A DNA stretch of 6,018 nt from Deltaproteobacteria bacterium (GTDB taxonomy: Bacteria > Desulfobacterota > Desulfobacteria > Desulfobacterales > JAABPS01). Below, piece after piece: positions 1 to 5,142 of this stretch. The notes under the pieces were generated by a model that was not told where the DNA came from, searched no databases, and was given only the letters and a program-made list of their open reading frames with translations. A program made the position numbers and the translations under genes. Where the stretch lies: positions 1-6,018 of the forward strand of contig JAFDFT010000373.1 of NCBI GenBank assembly GCA_019309685.1. Direction: 5' to 3'. Position 1 is the first letter of the stretch. Every line of letters starts with the position of its first letter.

Positions 1-43
1 CGCCATACAAAATCGGAAAGCGATTTTATTCATGGAAAAAGGC

Positions 44-72
44 TTGTCAAAACTTCTCAATTGGTGTAATTT
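44..72 (+). promoter_or_regulatory. Possible promoter of the first tRNA-half unit
   Basis: A -35-like TTGTCA at 44-49 is followed after 17 bp by TAATTT at 67-72, which would start transcription about 10 bases before the tRNA-like segment at 89. It would be the remnant of the original tRNA-Arg promoter. The -10 is a poor match, so this is tentative. The rest of 1-88 shows no convincing gene. Confidence 0.3.
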
Positions 73-88
73 TTCAGCAATATATGTT

Positions 89-126
89 GCCCTCGTAGCT
101 CAGTGGATAGAGCAATGGATTCCTAA
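89..126 (+). pseudogene. 5' half of a tRNA-Arg(CCU) gene, first copy
   Basis: The segment has the acceptor 5' strand GCCCTCG, the D-arm GTAGCTCAGTGGATAGAGC and an anticodon stem ATGGA with loop TTCCTAA, in which CCT is the anticodon for arginine AGG codons. An intact gene would continue with TCCAT to close the anticodon stem, then the variable loop and T-arm. Here the sequence turns into ACTAATTTTAGCA, and no T-arm or 3' acceptor strand follows, so no functional tRNA can form. A break exactly at the anticodon loop is typical of tyrosine-recombinase integration sites in tRNA genes. It is best read as one arm of a hybrid att site. Confidence 0.8.
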
Positions 127-239
127 ACTAATTTTAGCAAATTCAACAACTTGTGTATTTCTAATTGGTTGATTTGCCTATAAGAATTTTTTAGGTTTTT
201 GGTTCTGTTTGGAAATTTTTCGAAAACTTAGACCTTGAC

Positions 240-268
240 GGGCACATTTTGGGCACAATTTAGGCACA
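240..268 (+). repeat. Three 11-bp-phased GGCACA-type direct repeats, copy 1
   Basis: GGGCACA occurs at 240-246 and 251-257 and AGGCACA at 262-268, each starting 11 bp after the previous one, about one helical turn, so all lie on the same DNA face. They begin 114 bp beyond the anticodon loop. The spacing is not a multiple of three, which argues against a coding repeat. Arm-type sites bound by the N-terminal domain of tyrosine integrases are often short direct repeats at such a distance from the core; that assignment is inference. Confidence 0.6.
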
Positions 269-288
269 GGAAAAAACCTGTGCTTTTT
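264..288 (+). terminator. Rho-independent terminator closing att copy 1
   Basis: The stem GCACAGG (264-270) pairs with CCTGTGC (277-283) around a loop of six A, followed by TTTTT (284-288). Its left arm overlaps the third GGCACA-type repeat. It points on the plus strand, away from the tRNA half, and would stop transcripts that start at the tRNA promoter before they run antisense into the primase-helicase gene. On the minus strand no U-run follows, so it is not a terminator for that gene. Confidence 0.75.
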
Positions 289-363
289 CTTTCTTACGTT
301 CTGTTCAACCTGACAGTACTCCAAATTCCTAAAAACTTCCCCCCAAATAATACCATCTCAAAT

Positions 364-2838
364 TTAAAGCAACGTTTCATCAATTTCATAACCAATGGCT
401 TTGTATCCGTTTAATCGTCTTGAATGCATAGTGGATAGCATTGAAACATTCAGGTCGGCGTAATCAAAAATAATTACTTCCTTTTTCATATCATGAATGC
501 GATGCAAACGTCCGGCGTACTGATTTATTGTTCCACGCCAGGAGATTGGAAGAGCTAAAAACAAGGTGTCGAGCCGTGCATCATCGAAACCCTCACCCAA
601 ATAACGACCAGTGGCAACAATAATTCTTTCCTCATCATATGGAAGATTTCTCATTTTATCCAATAGGCTCTTTCTTTGTTTTTTCCCCATGCCACCTTTT
701 AACACAAAAATATTTTTAACCAGAGGGTTCAACATTTCAACTAATATATCGATGTGATCTCGTCTTTCCGTTAAAAGAACGGGGACCCGCTTTTCATAAA
801 TCGCCAGGATAACATCTTCTATGATCATGTTATTACGTTGTTCATCAACAATTAATGCAGCATAGTAATCATTAATCGTAAGGTTCTCTTTAAAGTATAG
901 TGAATCAGGTAACCGGAAATTCGTGTCACGTATTATTACCTTATGCTTAAAAGGCCTAAGTTCTGCTTGCTTTTTATCATGGACCTTGTATCTCATGGGG
1001 CCACAATTCATAAAAATAATCGGATGATGCCCGTCTTTTCGTACTACTGTTGCCGAAAGTCCGGTAATATATTTTGCCTTGCATTGTCTAGCTACTATTT
1101 CAAAGCTTCTTGCTGAAATATGATGACACTCGTCCACTATTAAATGTCCATATTCACCTACAATGTCATCAACAATGCCCTTTTTACTTAAACTCTGAAT
1201 TAAAGCGACATCAACTTTTCCTTTCGGCTTTCGTTTGCCGCCACCAATTTGGCCGATTTCTTTAAGATCAATTTCAAGAAAGGTGCTCAATCGGGCAACC
1301 CATTGATCGAGCAAGAGTTTCCTGTGGACTAGAATAAGCGTATTTACGTTTCTTTTCGCTAACAGGTTTATGGCAACAATTGTTTTCCCAAAAGCTGTTG
1401 AAGCAGACAGCACACCGATATCGTGTTTAAACAGAGCCTTAAATGCCTTCTCCTGTTCGGGGCGCAGAGTACCTTGGAATTCAAAATTTATGGGCTTGCC
1501 AATATATCGCTCATCTATAAGTTCCGTCTTAATCCCTAAAGATTTTAAAAAAAATTGGACTTCATCCAAACAACCTCTTGGTAGTCCAATATGGTTTTTA
1601 AAATCTTCACAGCAATGAATAATTCTGGGTTTATTAAAAGTTGGAAACCGCATAGCTTGGGCTTTATAAAACTCAGGATTCTGAAATGCTGCAAGGCGAA
1701 TCAATCTGTTTTTTAGGGGAGGCGTGAGGGATTCTTTTTCAATGTATATCTGATTACCCCAAATCAATTTTATTTTATCAGGTAAAGGGCCTTTAATCGG
1801 AGTTTCTTTTTGGGGCCTTGATGGAGGTTCTAACCAAGGCAAAATGTCTTCTTCAGCTGACGCTACCATCTTTACGCCAAGAATACGTCCTTGTTTTGTA
1901 GCTCTTTCGACTTTTTTTTCTACCTCTTCGCGACTCATATGCTGAATAGATGATAAATATGCCCATTGGTCGGGATATGGAACAAAATTTTTATCAACAA
2001 AAAGACTATTTCCCCTTTCTTTAGGGGTTTTTTGGAGAGGGAGGGCAATTAGATTTCCAAAACCTCCTTGTGGCATTGTATCTTGGCTAGGAAAAAACCG
2101 ATCATAAGATTCAAATCCGATCTCTGGACGATGTTCCATTGTTTCAGTGACGAGGAAAGAACCTAATTTTCGAGCTAACTGAGCCTGAATTGGTTCAGAA
2201 AAAAATATCCAAATATGACCGCCATTGCCAGACCGAGAACGCTCAAGACTCGCCGGTATCTTACAATATTCACATGTATCTAAAAAGGCAGAAATATCTT
2301 TCATCCATGATTCTTTGTCAAAATCTATAGCAAGAAGCCAACAGGTCTCATCGAGTAATAATGGATAAACTCCAATTGTAAAATTGCGCTTCGATTTATT
2401 TTGAAGATCAACACCCAACAGATGGCTTTTAATTACTTCGTCGGTAACTGGGATAAAATCACGATTGTCACATTCATTGCATTTAACTTTCGGTTTTTTA
2501 CAAATGCCTCTTATCCATTCATTTCGGCAAGCTGGCTGATATCCGCTTTTACCTGATTTTAAACTTTCAAATCTTTTCGGAAACACATCTTCTCTTCCCC
2601 TGAAAAGCGAGCGGAATAAAGCTATCTTATCCTCCTCGGAAGATGAGTTTGTTATAGCAGGTTTATAGGTTGAGGGTATGAAGGAAGGCTCGGTTTGATC
2701 AATTTCTTCTTTTTCAATTTTGAAAGATTTTAATGCTTCAATCTGTTTCAGGATTCTTTCCCGTTTAGCATCTAACTCGGCGAGTTCCTCCTGTGCAATT
2801 TTTATTAATATATCAATTTCTATTTTATTATTTCCCAC
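364..2838 (-). CDS. TOTE-type archaeo-eukaryotic primase / SF2 helicase fusion protein
   Basis: This is an 824-residue cytoplasmic enzyme with two catalytic modules. Residues 9-40 look like a coiled coil. C104, C113, C120 and C123 form a probable zinc-binding insert. The primase domain follows: DFD at 172-174 (metal-binding motif I), GNGGHIWIFF with H208 (motif II) and FFPSQD with D253 as the likely third acid, then GNLIALPLQ. The C-terminal half is a superfamily II helicase resembling XPB/SSL2-type enzymes: Walker A STAFGKT (480-486), DECH (569-572), SAT (595-597), GEGFDD (748-753) and QYAGRLHR (773-780). All motifs are intact, so it should be active. Family knowledge places this domain pair in TOTE conflict systems, proposed to act against invading DNA; the exact job is unproven. 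The start is GTG, chosen because GAGG lies 5 nt upstream. It lies 116 bp downstream of vapC on the same strand and may share its transcript. A broken paralogue lies at 5143-5943. Confidence 0.88.
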   Translation of the reverse strand: MGNNKIEIDILIKIAQEELAELDAKRERILKQIEALKSFKIEKEEIDQTEPSFIPSTYKPAITNSSSEEDKIALFRSLFRGREDVFPKRFESLKSGKSGYQPACRNEWIRGICKKPKVKCNECDNRDFIPVTDEVIKSHLLGVDLQNKSKRNFTIGVYPLLLDETCWLLAIDFDKESWMKDISAFLDTCEYCKIPASLERSRSGNGGHIWIFFSEPIQAQLARKLGSFLVTETMEHRPEIGFESYDRFFPSQDTMPQGGFGNLIALPLQKTPKERGNSLFVDKNFVPYPDQWAYLSSIQHMSREEVEKKVERATKQGRILGVKMVASAEEDILPWLEPPSRPQKETPIKGPLPDKIKLIWGNQIYIEKESLTPPLKNRLIRLAAFQNPEFYKAQAMRFPTFNKPRIIHCCEDFKNHIGLPRGCLDEVQFFLKSLGIKTELIDERYIGKPINFEFQGTLRPEQEKAFKALFKHDIGVLSASTAFGKTIVAINLLAKRNVNTLILVHRKLLLDQWVARLSTFLEIDLKEIGQIGGGKRKPKGKVDVALIQSLSKKGIVDDIVGEYGHLIVDECHHISARSFEIVARQCKAKYITGLSATVVRKDGHHPIIFMNCGPMRYKVHDKKQAELRPFKHKVIIRDTNFRLPDSLYFKENLTINDYYAALIVDEQRNNMIIEDVILAIYEKRVPVLLTERRDHIDILVEMLNPLVKNIFVLKGGMGKKQRKSLLDKMRNLPYDEERIIVATGRYLGEGFDDARLDTLFLALPISWRGTINQYAGRLHRIHDMKKEVIIFDYADLNVSMLSTMHSRRLNGYKAIGYEIDETLL

Positions 2839-2954
2839 AATGACCTCAAAAACATAAGTAAAGGATATTTCTTCTGGATCAAAGGATACGGAATTTCAAG
2901 CAGGAGGCAATTTGAGGAAAATGGAATTACCTTTCAGGCATAAACTCTATTAAT

Positions 2955-3338
2955 TTACGGCAAGGTGAATATTTTAAGGTTTGGCTCAACCTTTTGTATC
3001 ATATCAAAATGTTTATCTTTCGACCAAATGGAAAAATTTAATTTTATTGCTATGACAGCCATCAAAGCATCTTGAAATGGCACTGTGATTCCATTTGTCC
3101 TAAGCTGATACAAAAGCAGCCCTAGATCGTTCCAGATTGTGTCGTCTATTACGATGTAATTGAAGCCAGTCAAAGCTTTGTTGATTTCTTGAATATCCTT
3201 TTCGCTTTTTGCACCGTGTATAAGCTCGGCCGTCACAACTCCACAAATGGCCACATTCTCATTAAGAAATACTTTTTCAGCTTCCTGGGTAGGTCTTTTC
3301 CAAAAGTCGATAATTATGCCTGTATCGACTAAAATCAT
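2955..3338 (-). CDS. vapC: PIN-domain toxin, VapC type
   Basis: This 127-residue protein has the PIN-domain ribonuclease pattern: VDTGIIIDFW with D5 near the N-terminus, TAELIHGA with E38, PFQDALMAVIA with D90, and SKDKHFDMI with D108 (D112 nearby). These are the four conserved acidic positions that bind Mg2+ in VapC toxins, which cut tRNA or rRNA to stop translation. Length is normal for the family. Its ATG overlaps the antitoxin stop by four bases (ATGA, 3335-3338), so the two are translationally coupled. The RNA target cannot be read from sequence. In this cassette the pair probably works as an addiction module or as a guard for the adjacent primase-helicase. Confidence 0.9.
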   Translation of the reverse strand: MILVDTGIIIDFWKRPTQEAEKVFLNENVAICGVVTAELIHGAKSEKDIQEINKALTGFNYIVIDDTIWNDLGLLLYQLRTNGITVPFQDALMAVIAIKLNFSIWSKDKHFDMIQKVEPNLKIFTLP

Positions 3339-3556
3339 ATCATGCTTTCCTCTCTCAATCGTTGGATAGCATTTTCATCAATATCAATCCGATTCGCCGC
3401 TGAAATAAATTCCTTAATATCTCCTTTCATTTCAGTGCGTTCACTCGAGGGAACTTCTAATAAAATGATTTCAACAAATTTTCCTAAAAAACGTTTTAAT
3501 TCAGGAATGTGGAGTGTCTCTGAATCAATCTTTCGTTGTATTTTGATAGCTTCCAT
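3335..3556 (-). CDS. vapB: VapB-type antitoxin
   Basis: The gene encodes a small partner of the PIN toxin, about 73 residues. It starts MEAIKIQRKIDSETLHIPEL and continues with GKFVEIILLE, a pattern familiar from antitoxins of PIN toxins in which a short beta-rich DNA-binding N-terminus is followed by a helical, charged toxin-binding tail (here about residues 36-73). Another ATG lies four codons upstream at 3568. I prefer the ATG at 3556 because GGAG sits 6 nt before it, and that GGAG overlaps the upstream ATG. The stop overlaps the vapC start in ATGA. It should bind and inhibit VapC and repress its own promoter. The antitoxin subfamily is not certain. Confidence 0.82.
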   Translation of the reverse strand: MEAIKIQRKIDSETLHIPELKRFLGKFVEIILLEVPSSERTEMKGDIKEFISAANRIDIDENAIQRLREESMI

Positions 3557-3642
3557 GGCTAACTCCATTTATATGAATAGTTTCTAATTTAAAAGCTTTC
3601 CCAGACCCCCTCTAAAAGGAAGTGAATTCGTAAATATATGGA

Positions 3643-3671
3643 ATTTTAACACCTTTATTTCTTTATTACAA
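3643..3671 (-). promoter_or_regulatory. Probable vapBC promoter
   Basis: On the minus strand, TTGTAA (3671-3666) is separated by 17 bp from TAAAAT (3648-3643), giving a sigma-70-like pair with a start near 3636 and a leader of about 80 nt before vapB. No clear inverted-repeat operator was seen beside it. The region is very AT-rich, so chance matches are common. Confidence 0.35.
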
Positions 3672-3911
3672 TAATTTAATCAATATATTATACTTTCCTG
3701 TTTATTTCGGTAAGATCCGTATTTTGGCAGCGGGAATTGATAAACTCAGGAAGAAAATGCCACTATCCACGATGTACTTGAAAAAACATTTTGTTTAGCT
3801 TTAGGAAAAGGCTTGTCAGGGAGCAGAACATAACAAAGCGTTTATTAAAATGAATAGAAAAAATCCCGGAAGCATTAAACTAAATCTTTACAAAATTTCT
3901 TTTTTGTGAAA

Positions 3912-3961
3912 AATCCATATCTATCCTTTAGCAGAGCAATGGATTAATTGTAAATTGCTCT
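3912..3961. repeat. Degenerate att echo with hairpin
   Basis: AGAGCAATGGATT (3933-3945) is an exact 13-base copy of the tRNA-half segment found at 109-121 and 4022-4034, without the preceding D-arm or the following CCTAA. AGAGCAAT (3933-3940) also pairs with ATTGCTCT (3954-3961), and AATCCAT (3912-3918) is complementary to ATGGATT (3939-3945), so alternative hairpins are possible. It may be a decayed att site or recombinase half-site. Confidence 0.5.
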
Positions 3962-4001
3962 ACTTATCTATACTTATAATTATTTAATATAATTACAAAT
4001 A

Positions 4002-4039
4002 GCCCCCGTAGCTCAGTGGAGAGAGCAATGGATTCCTAA
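4002..4039 (+). pseudogene. 5' half of a tRNA-Arg(CCU) gene, second copy
   Basis: This segment has the same architecture as the first copy, with acceptor strand GCCCCCG, the D-arm and the loop TTCCTAA. It differs at two of 38 positions (C for T at 4006, G for T at 4021). The change at 4021 is in the D-arm. Sequence after the anticodon loop again departs from a tRNA (GCTAATTTTAGCA), so the molecule lacks its 3' half. It marks the junction between the two cassettes. Confidence 0.8.
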
Positions 4040-4152
4040 GCTAATTTTAGCAAAATCATTAAATAGTGTAATTTTAACGGGTTGATTTGATTGTAAAAAT
4101 TTTTTGAGTTTTTGGTTCTGTTTGGAAACATTCTGAAAAATTTGACCTTGAC

Positions 4153-4181
4153 GGGCACATTCTGGGCACAATTTAGGCACA
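4153..4181 (+). repeat. Three 11-bp-phased GGCACA-type direct repeats, copy 2
   Basis: GGGCACA at 4153-4159 and 4164-4170 and AGGCACA at 4175-4181 keep the 11-bp phasing and the 114-bp distance from the anticodon loop seen in copy 1, while neighbouring sequence has drifted. The preceding GACCTTGAC is also identical in both copies. This argues for a protein-binding role. Confidence 0.6.
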
Positions 4182-4202
4182 GGAAAAATCCTGTGCCTTT
4201 TT
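4175..4202 (+). terminator. Rho-independent terminator closing att copy 2
   Basis: A perfect 10-bp stem, AGGCACAGGA (4175-4184) with TCCTGTGCCT (4189-4198), encloses a loop of four A and ends in TTTTT (4198-4202). The stem is longer than in copy 1. The left arm is also the third GGCACA-type repeat. The hairpin is retained in both copies although its flanks vary, which suggests selection for termination of plus-strand transcripts from the tRNA half. Confidence 0.78.
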
Positions 4203-4273
4203 ATTTTTCTGCATTCAAATTTAATGTGTTCTGATTGTCGGGCTGCACCCTATTCTTATGTGATTGGGTTTGT

Positions 4274-4301
4274 TATACGATTCCGGTCTAACAGTCGTAT
4301 A
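4274..4301. other. Short inverted repeat downstream of the HigA-type gene
   Basis: TATACGA (4274-4280) and TCGTATA (4295-4301) flank a 14-base loop in the spacer after the antitoxin stop. No U-run follows on either strand, so it is not an intrinsic terminator; it could be a 3' mRNA structure or chance. Confidence 0.3.
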
Positions 4302-4324
4302 TCAATTCAAACAACTTTTTCGAA

Positions 4325-4633
4325 TCAAGCAATGGCTTTTGCAATACTTTCTTTATTAGCTCCCATGACCAACAGCGATTTGACAAGAAGGTCCACAGAC
4401 ACAGTTGGATCTCCTCTTTCCATTTTGGCAACTCTTGACTGACTGGATTTCAGCATCTTTGCCAACTGTGCTTGTGTCAATTTGCTTTTTTTTCGGCGTT
4501 CTGCCAGAGCTTGGCTGAGTGACAGCTTAAGTTCAATGTATTGCGATTCTTCCTTGCTCAGACCCAAAAATTCATCTGCAGATCCGACTTTATAACCTTT
4601 AGATTCTAAGATTTCCTTTTTCTTTTTATTCAT
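4325..4633 (-). CDS. higA: Xre-family antitoxin, HigA type
   Basis: This 102-residue protein carries an Xre/Cro helix-turn-helix at about residues 39-95. The recognition part is LTQAQLAKMLKSSQSRVAKM (52-71), followed by ERG. The N-terminal 38 residues, lysine-rich and containing SADEFLGLSKEES, are the likely toxin-contact part. It overlaps the toxin stop by four bases (ATGA, 4630-4633), so toxin and antitoxin are co-translated with the toxin gene first, the order usual for HigBA loci. It should neutralise the toxin and bind the inverted repeat at 4993-5018 to repress the operon. It lies 122 bp from the terminator of the att repeat. Confidence 0.9.
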   Translation of the reverse strand: MNKKKKEILESKGYKVGSADEFLGLSKEESQYIELKLSLSQALAERRKKSKLTQAQLAKMLKSSQSRVAKMERGDPTVSVDLLVKSLLVMGANKESIAKAIA

Positions 4634-4986
4634 TTTTCTTTTTTACCTTTTTTGACATCTGTTTCATAACGTTTGATTCTCTGTTTGCAAACATCAATAA
4701 TCGATTTTTGGGTTTTGTTTGTCTTCTTTTCAAAAATCTCCAGGATTAATATCGCGTCGGCGAATATTCGATAGATTATTCGCCACGTCAGATTCTTATC
4801 GTTTATTCTCAATTCATAACACTGTGTCCCTATGGACGGCATTGGGCGTGACTGCGGCAGTGATAACTTTATGCCTTTTTGGATTTGCCGCAACAAATAT
4901 CCCGCTTCTATTCGAGCGTTTTCGGTAAAAGGGGGCGTCGTAATCTCACCATGCATCCATACAAGCGGTTTGTCTTTTGGACTCAT
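4630..4986 (-). CDS. higB: RelE/HigB-like toxin of the phage Gp49-like family
   Basis: A protein of about 118 residues that starts MSPKDKPLVWMHGEITTPPF. It carries conserved stretches of the Gp49/HigB group: ENARIEAGYLLR, SRPMPSIG, CYELRI, WRIIYRI and ILEIFEKKTNKTQKSIID. Such toxins are RelE-fold ribonucleases that cut mRNA on the ribosome. An in-frame ATG at 5013 would add nine residues, but it lies inside the inverted repeat and upstream of the predicted transcript start and has no ribosome binding site. The ATG at 4986 coincides with the predicted start, and the family similarity begins there, so I chose it; translation would be leaderless. The toxin gene precedes and overlaps its antitoxin gene. 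Confidence 0.87.
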   Translation of the reverse strand: MSPKDKPLVWMHGEITTPPFTENARIEAGYLLRQIQKGIKLSLPQSRPMPSIGTQCYELRINDKNLTWRIIYRIFADAILILEIFEKKTNKTQKSIIDVCKQRIKRYETDVKKGKKEK

Positions 4987-4992
4987 ATGGGA

Positions 4993-5021
4993 ACAATATG
5001 TCATATCTGACATATTGTCAA
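4993..5021 (-). promoter_or_regulatory. higBA promoter with overlapping palindromic operator
   Basis: On the minus strand a consensus -35 TTGACA (5021-5016) is followed after 17 bp by TATTGT (4998-4993), placing the start near 4986. A perfect inverted repeat, ACAATATGTCA and TGACATATTGT around GATA, spans 4993-5018. It covers part of the -35, the whole spacer and the -10, so a bound Xre dimer would exclude RNA polymerase. This is direct support for autoregulation. Confidence 0.8.
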
Positions 5022-5101
5022 CACATTTATTTTAACAGTATTTTCTTTATCTTTGATAAATGAAATGACAATTGTTTAAAAACGCAAAAAATAATAAAAG
5101 T

Positions 5102-5107
5102 TATAAT
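5102..5107 (+). promoter_or_regulatory. -10 element upstream of the broken primase-helicase gene
   Basis: A consensus TATAAT gives a likely start near 5114, about 20 nt before the GAGG at 5134-5137. No good -35 is placed 16-18 bp upstream. If used, this start excludes a TTG at 5110 as initiation codon and supports TTG at 5143. It would fire divergently from the higBA promoter. Confidence 0.4.
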
Positions 5108-5142
5108 AATTGATTTCTAAGGGAAATATATTAGAGGCCGTT

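Larger units (their letters stand above)
89..288 (+). repeat. att-like border repeat, copy 1
   Basis: This is the first of two long direct repeats. The segment 89-283 aligns with 4002-4196 without any gap, and 169 of 195 positions are identical by my count. Conservation is strongest in three places: 109-140, with one mismatch at 127 just after the anticodon loop; 201-215; and 231-270, which carries the GGCACA-type repeats. The least conserved stretch is about 141-180. Conservation running about 14 bp past the tRNA half suggests the recombinase core extends to about 140. Nothing in the repeat encodes a credible protein. I infer that it is a recombination site with accessory binding sites; the sequence shows only the repeat. 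Confidence 0.8.
89..4001. mobile_element. Putative tRNA-anchored integrated cassette of 3.9 kb without an integrase gene
   Basis: The unit is bounded on the left by the first tRNA-half/att-like repeat and on the right by the second copy at 4002. It contains only a primase-helicase gene and a VapBC-type pair, all on the minus strand, plus non-coding sequence. No recombinase, excisionase or transposase is present, so if it moves, the enzyme must come from elsewhere, for example from outside this window. Recombination between the two copies would release a 3,913-bp circle. An alternative is an old tandem accretion of two separate elements whose integrases have been deleted. Confidence 0.55.
3569..4001. 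other. AT-rich non-coding stretch between vapB and the second tRNA half
   Basis: This stretch of 433 bp has no credible gene; only very short open frames exist, without a ribosome binding site. It holds the likely vapBC promoter near 3643-3671, a 13-base match (3806-3818) to the sequence upstream of the first tRNA half, an att-like 13-mer with a hairpin near 3912-3961, and two TATAAT boxes (3975-3980 and 3988-3993) just before the tRNA half at 4002. The second TATAAT would place a start near 4000, but no good -35 accompanies it. Confidence 0.6.
4002..4202 (+). repeat. att-like border repeat, copy 2
   Basis: This is the partner of the repeat at 89-288, offset by exactly 3,913 bp along its whole length with no net insertion or deletion. 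The two copies have diverged by point changes only, concentrated between the core and the GGCACA-type repeats. This suggests old, independently maintained sites and not a recent duplication. It opens the second cassette, whose right end is outside the window. Confidence 0.8.

Noticed and set aside
37..49. AAAAGGCTTGTCA shared by 37-49 and 3806-3818
   Set aside because: Only 13 bases and at a different distance from the tRNA half in each place; the second copy has no -10 at a proper spacing, so I did not call it a promoter or repeat family.
89..165. Complete functional tRNA-Arg
   Set aside because: The 3' strand of the anticodon stem, the T-arm and the 3' acceptor strand are all missing in both copies.
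33..171. Open frame on the plus strand running through the first tRNA half (starts MEKGLSKLL)
   Set aside because: It lacks a ribosome binding site and most of it is translated tRNA and att sequence; the conserved bases are explained by the repeat.
240..268. Short CRISPR-like array
   Set aside because: The repeats are only 7 bp with 4-bp spacers and no cas gene is present; they are far too short and regular for CRISPR.
1370..1618. Plus-strand open frame inside the primase-helicase gene
   Set aside because: It is antisense to the conserved helicase region and has no recognisable protein features; a shadow frame.
4274..4301. Terminator for higBA
   Set aside because: The stem is 7 bp with a long loop and no U-run follows on the minus strand.
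4224..4442. Plus-strand open frame over the antitoxin 3' end
   Set aside because: It runs opposite the clear Xre helix-turn-helix and has no family features.
4719..5035. Plus-strand open frames across the HigB-type toxin
   Set aside because: They are antisense to a well-recognised toxin with conserved motifs and overlap its promoter.
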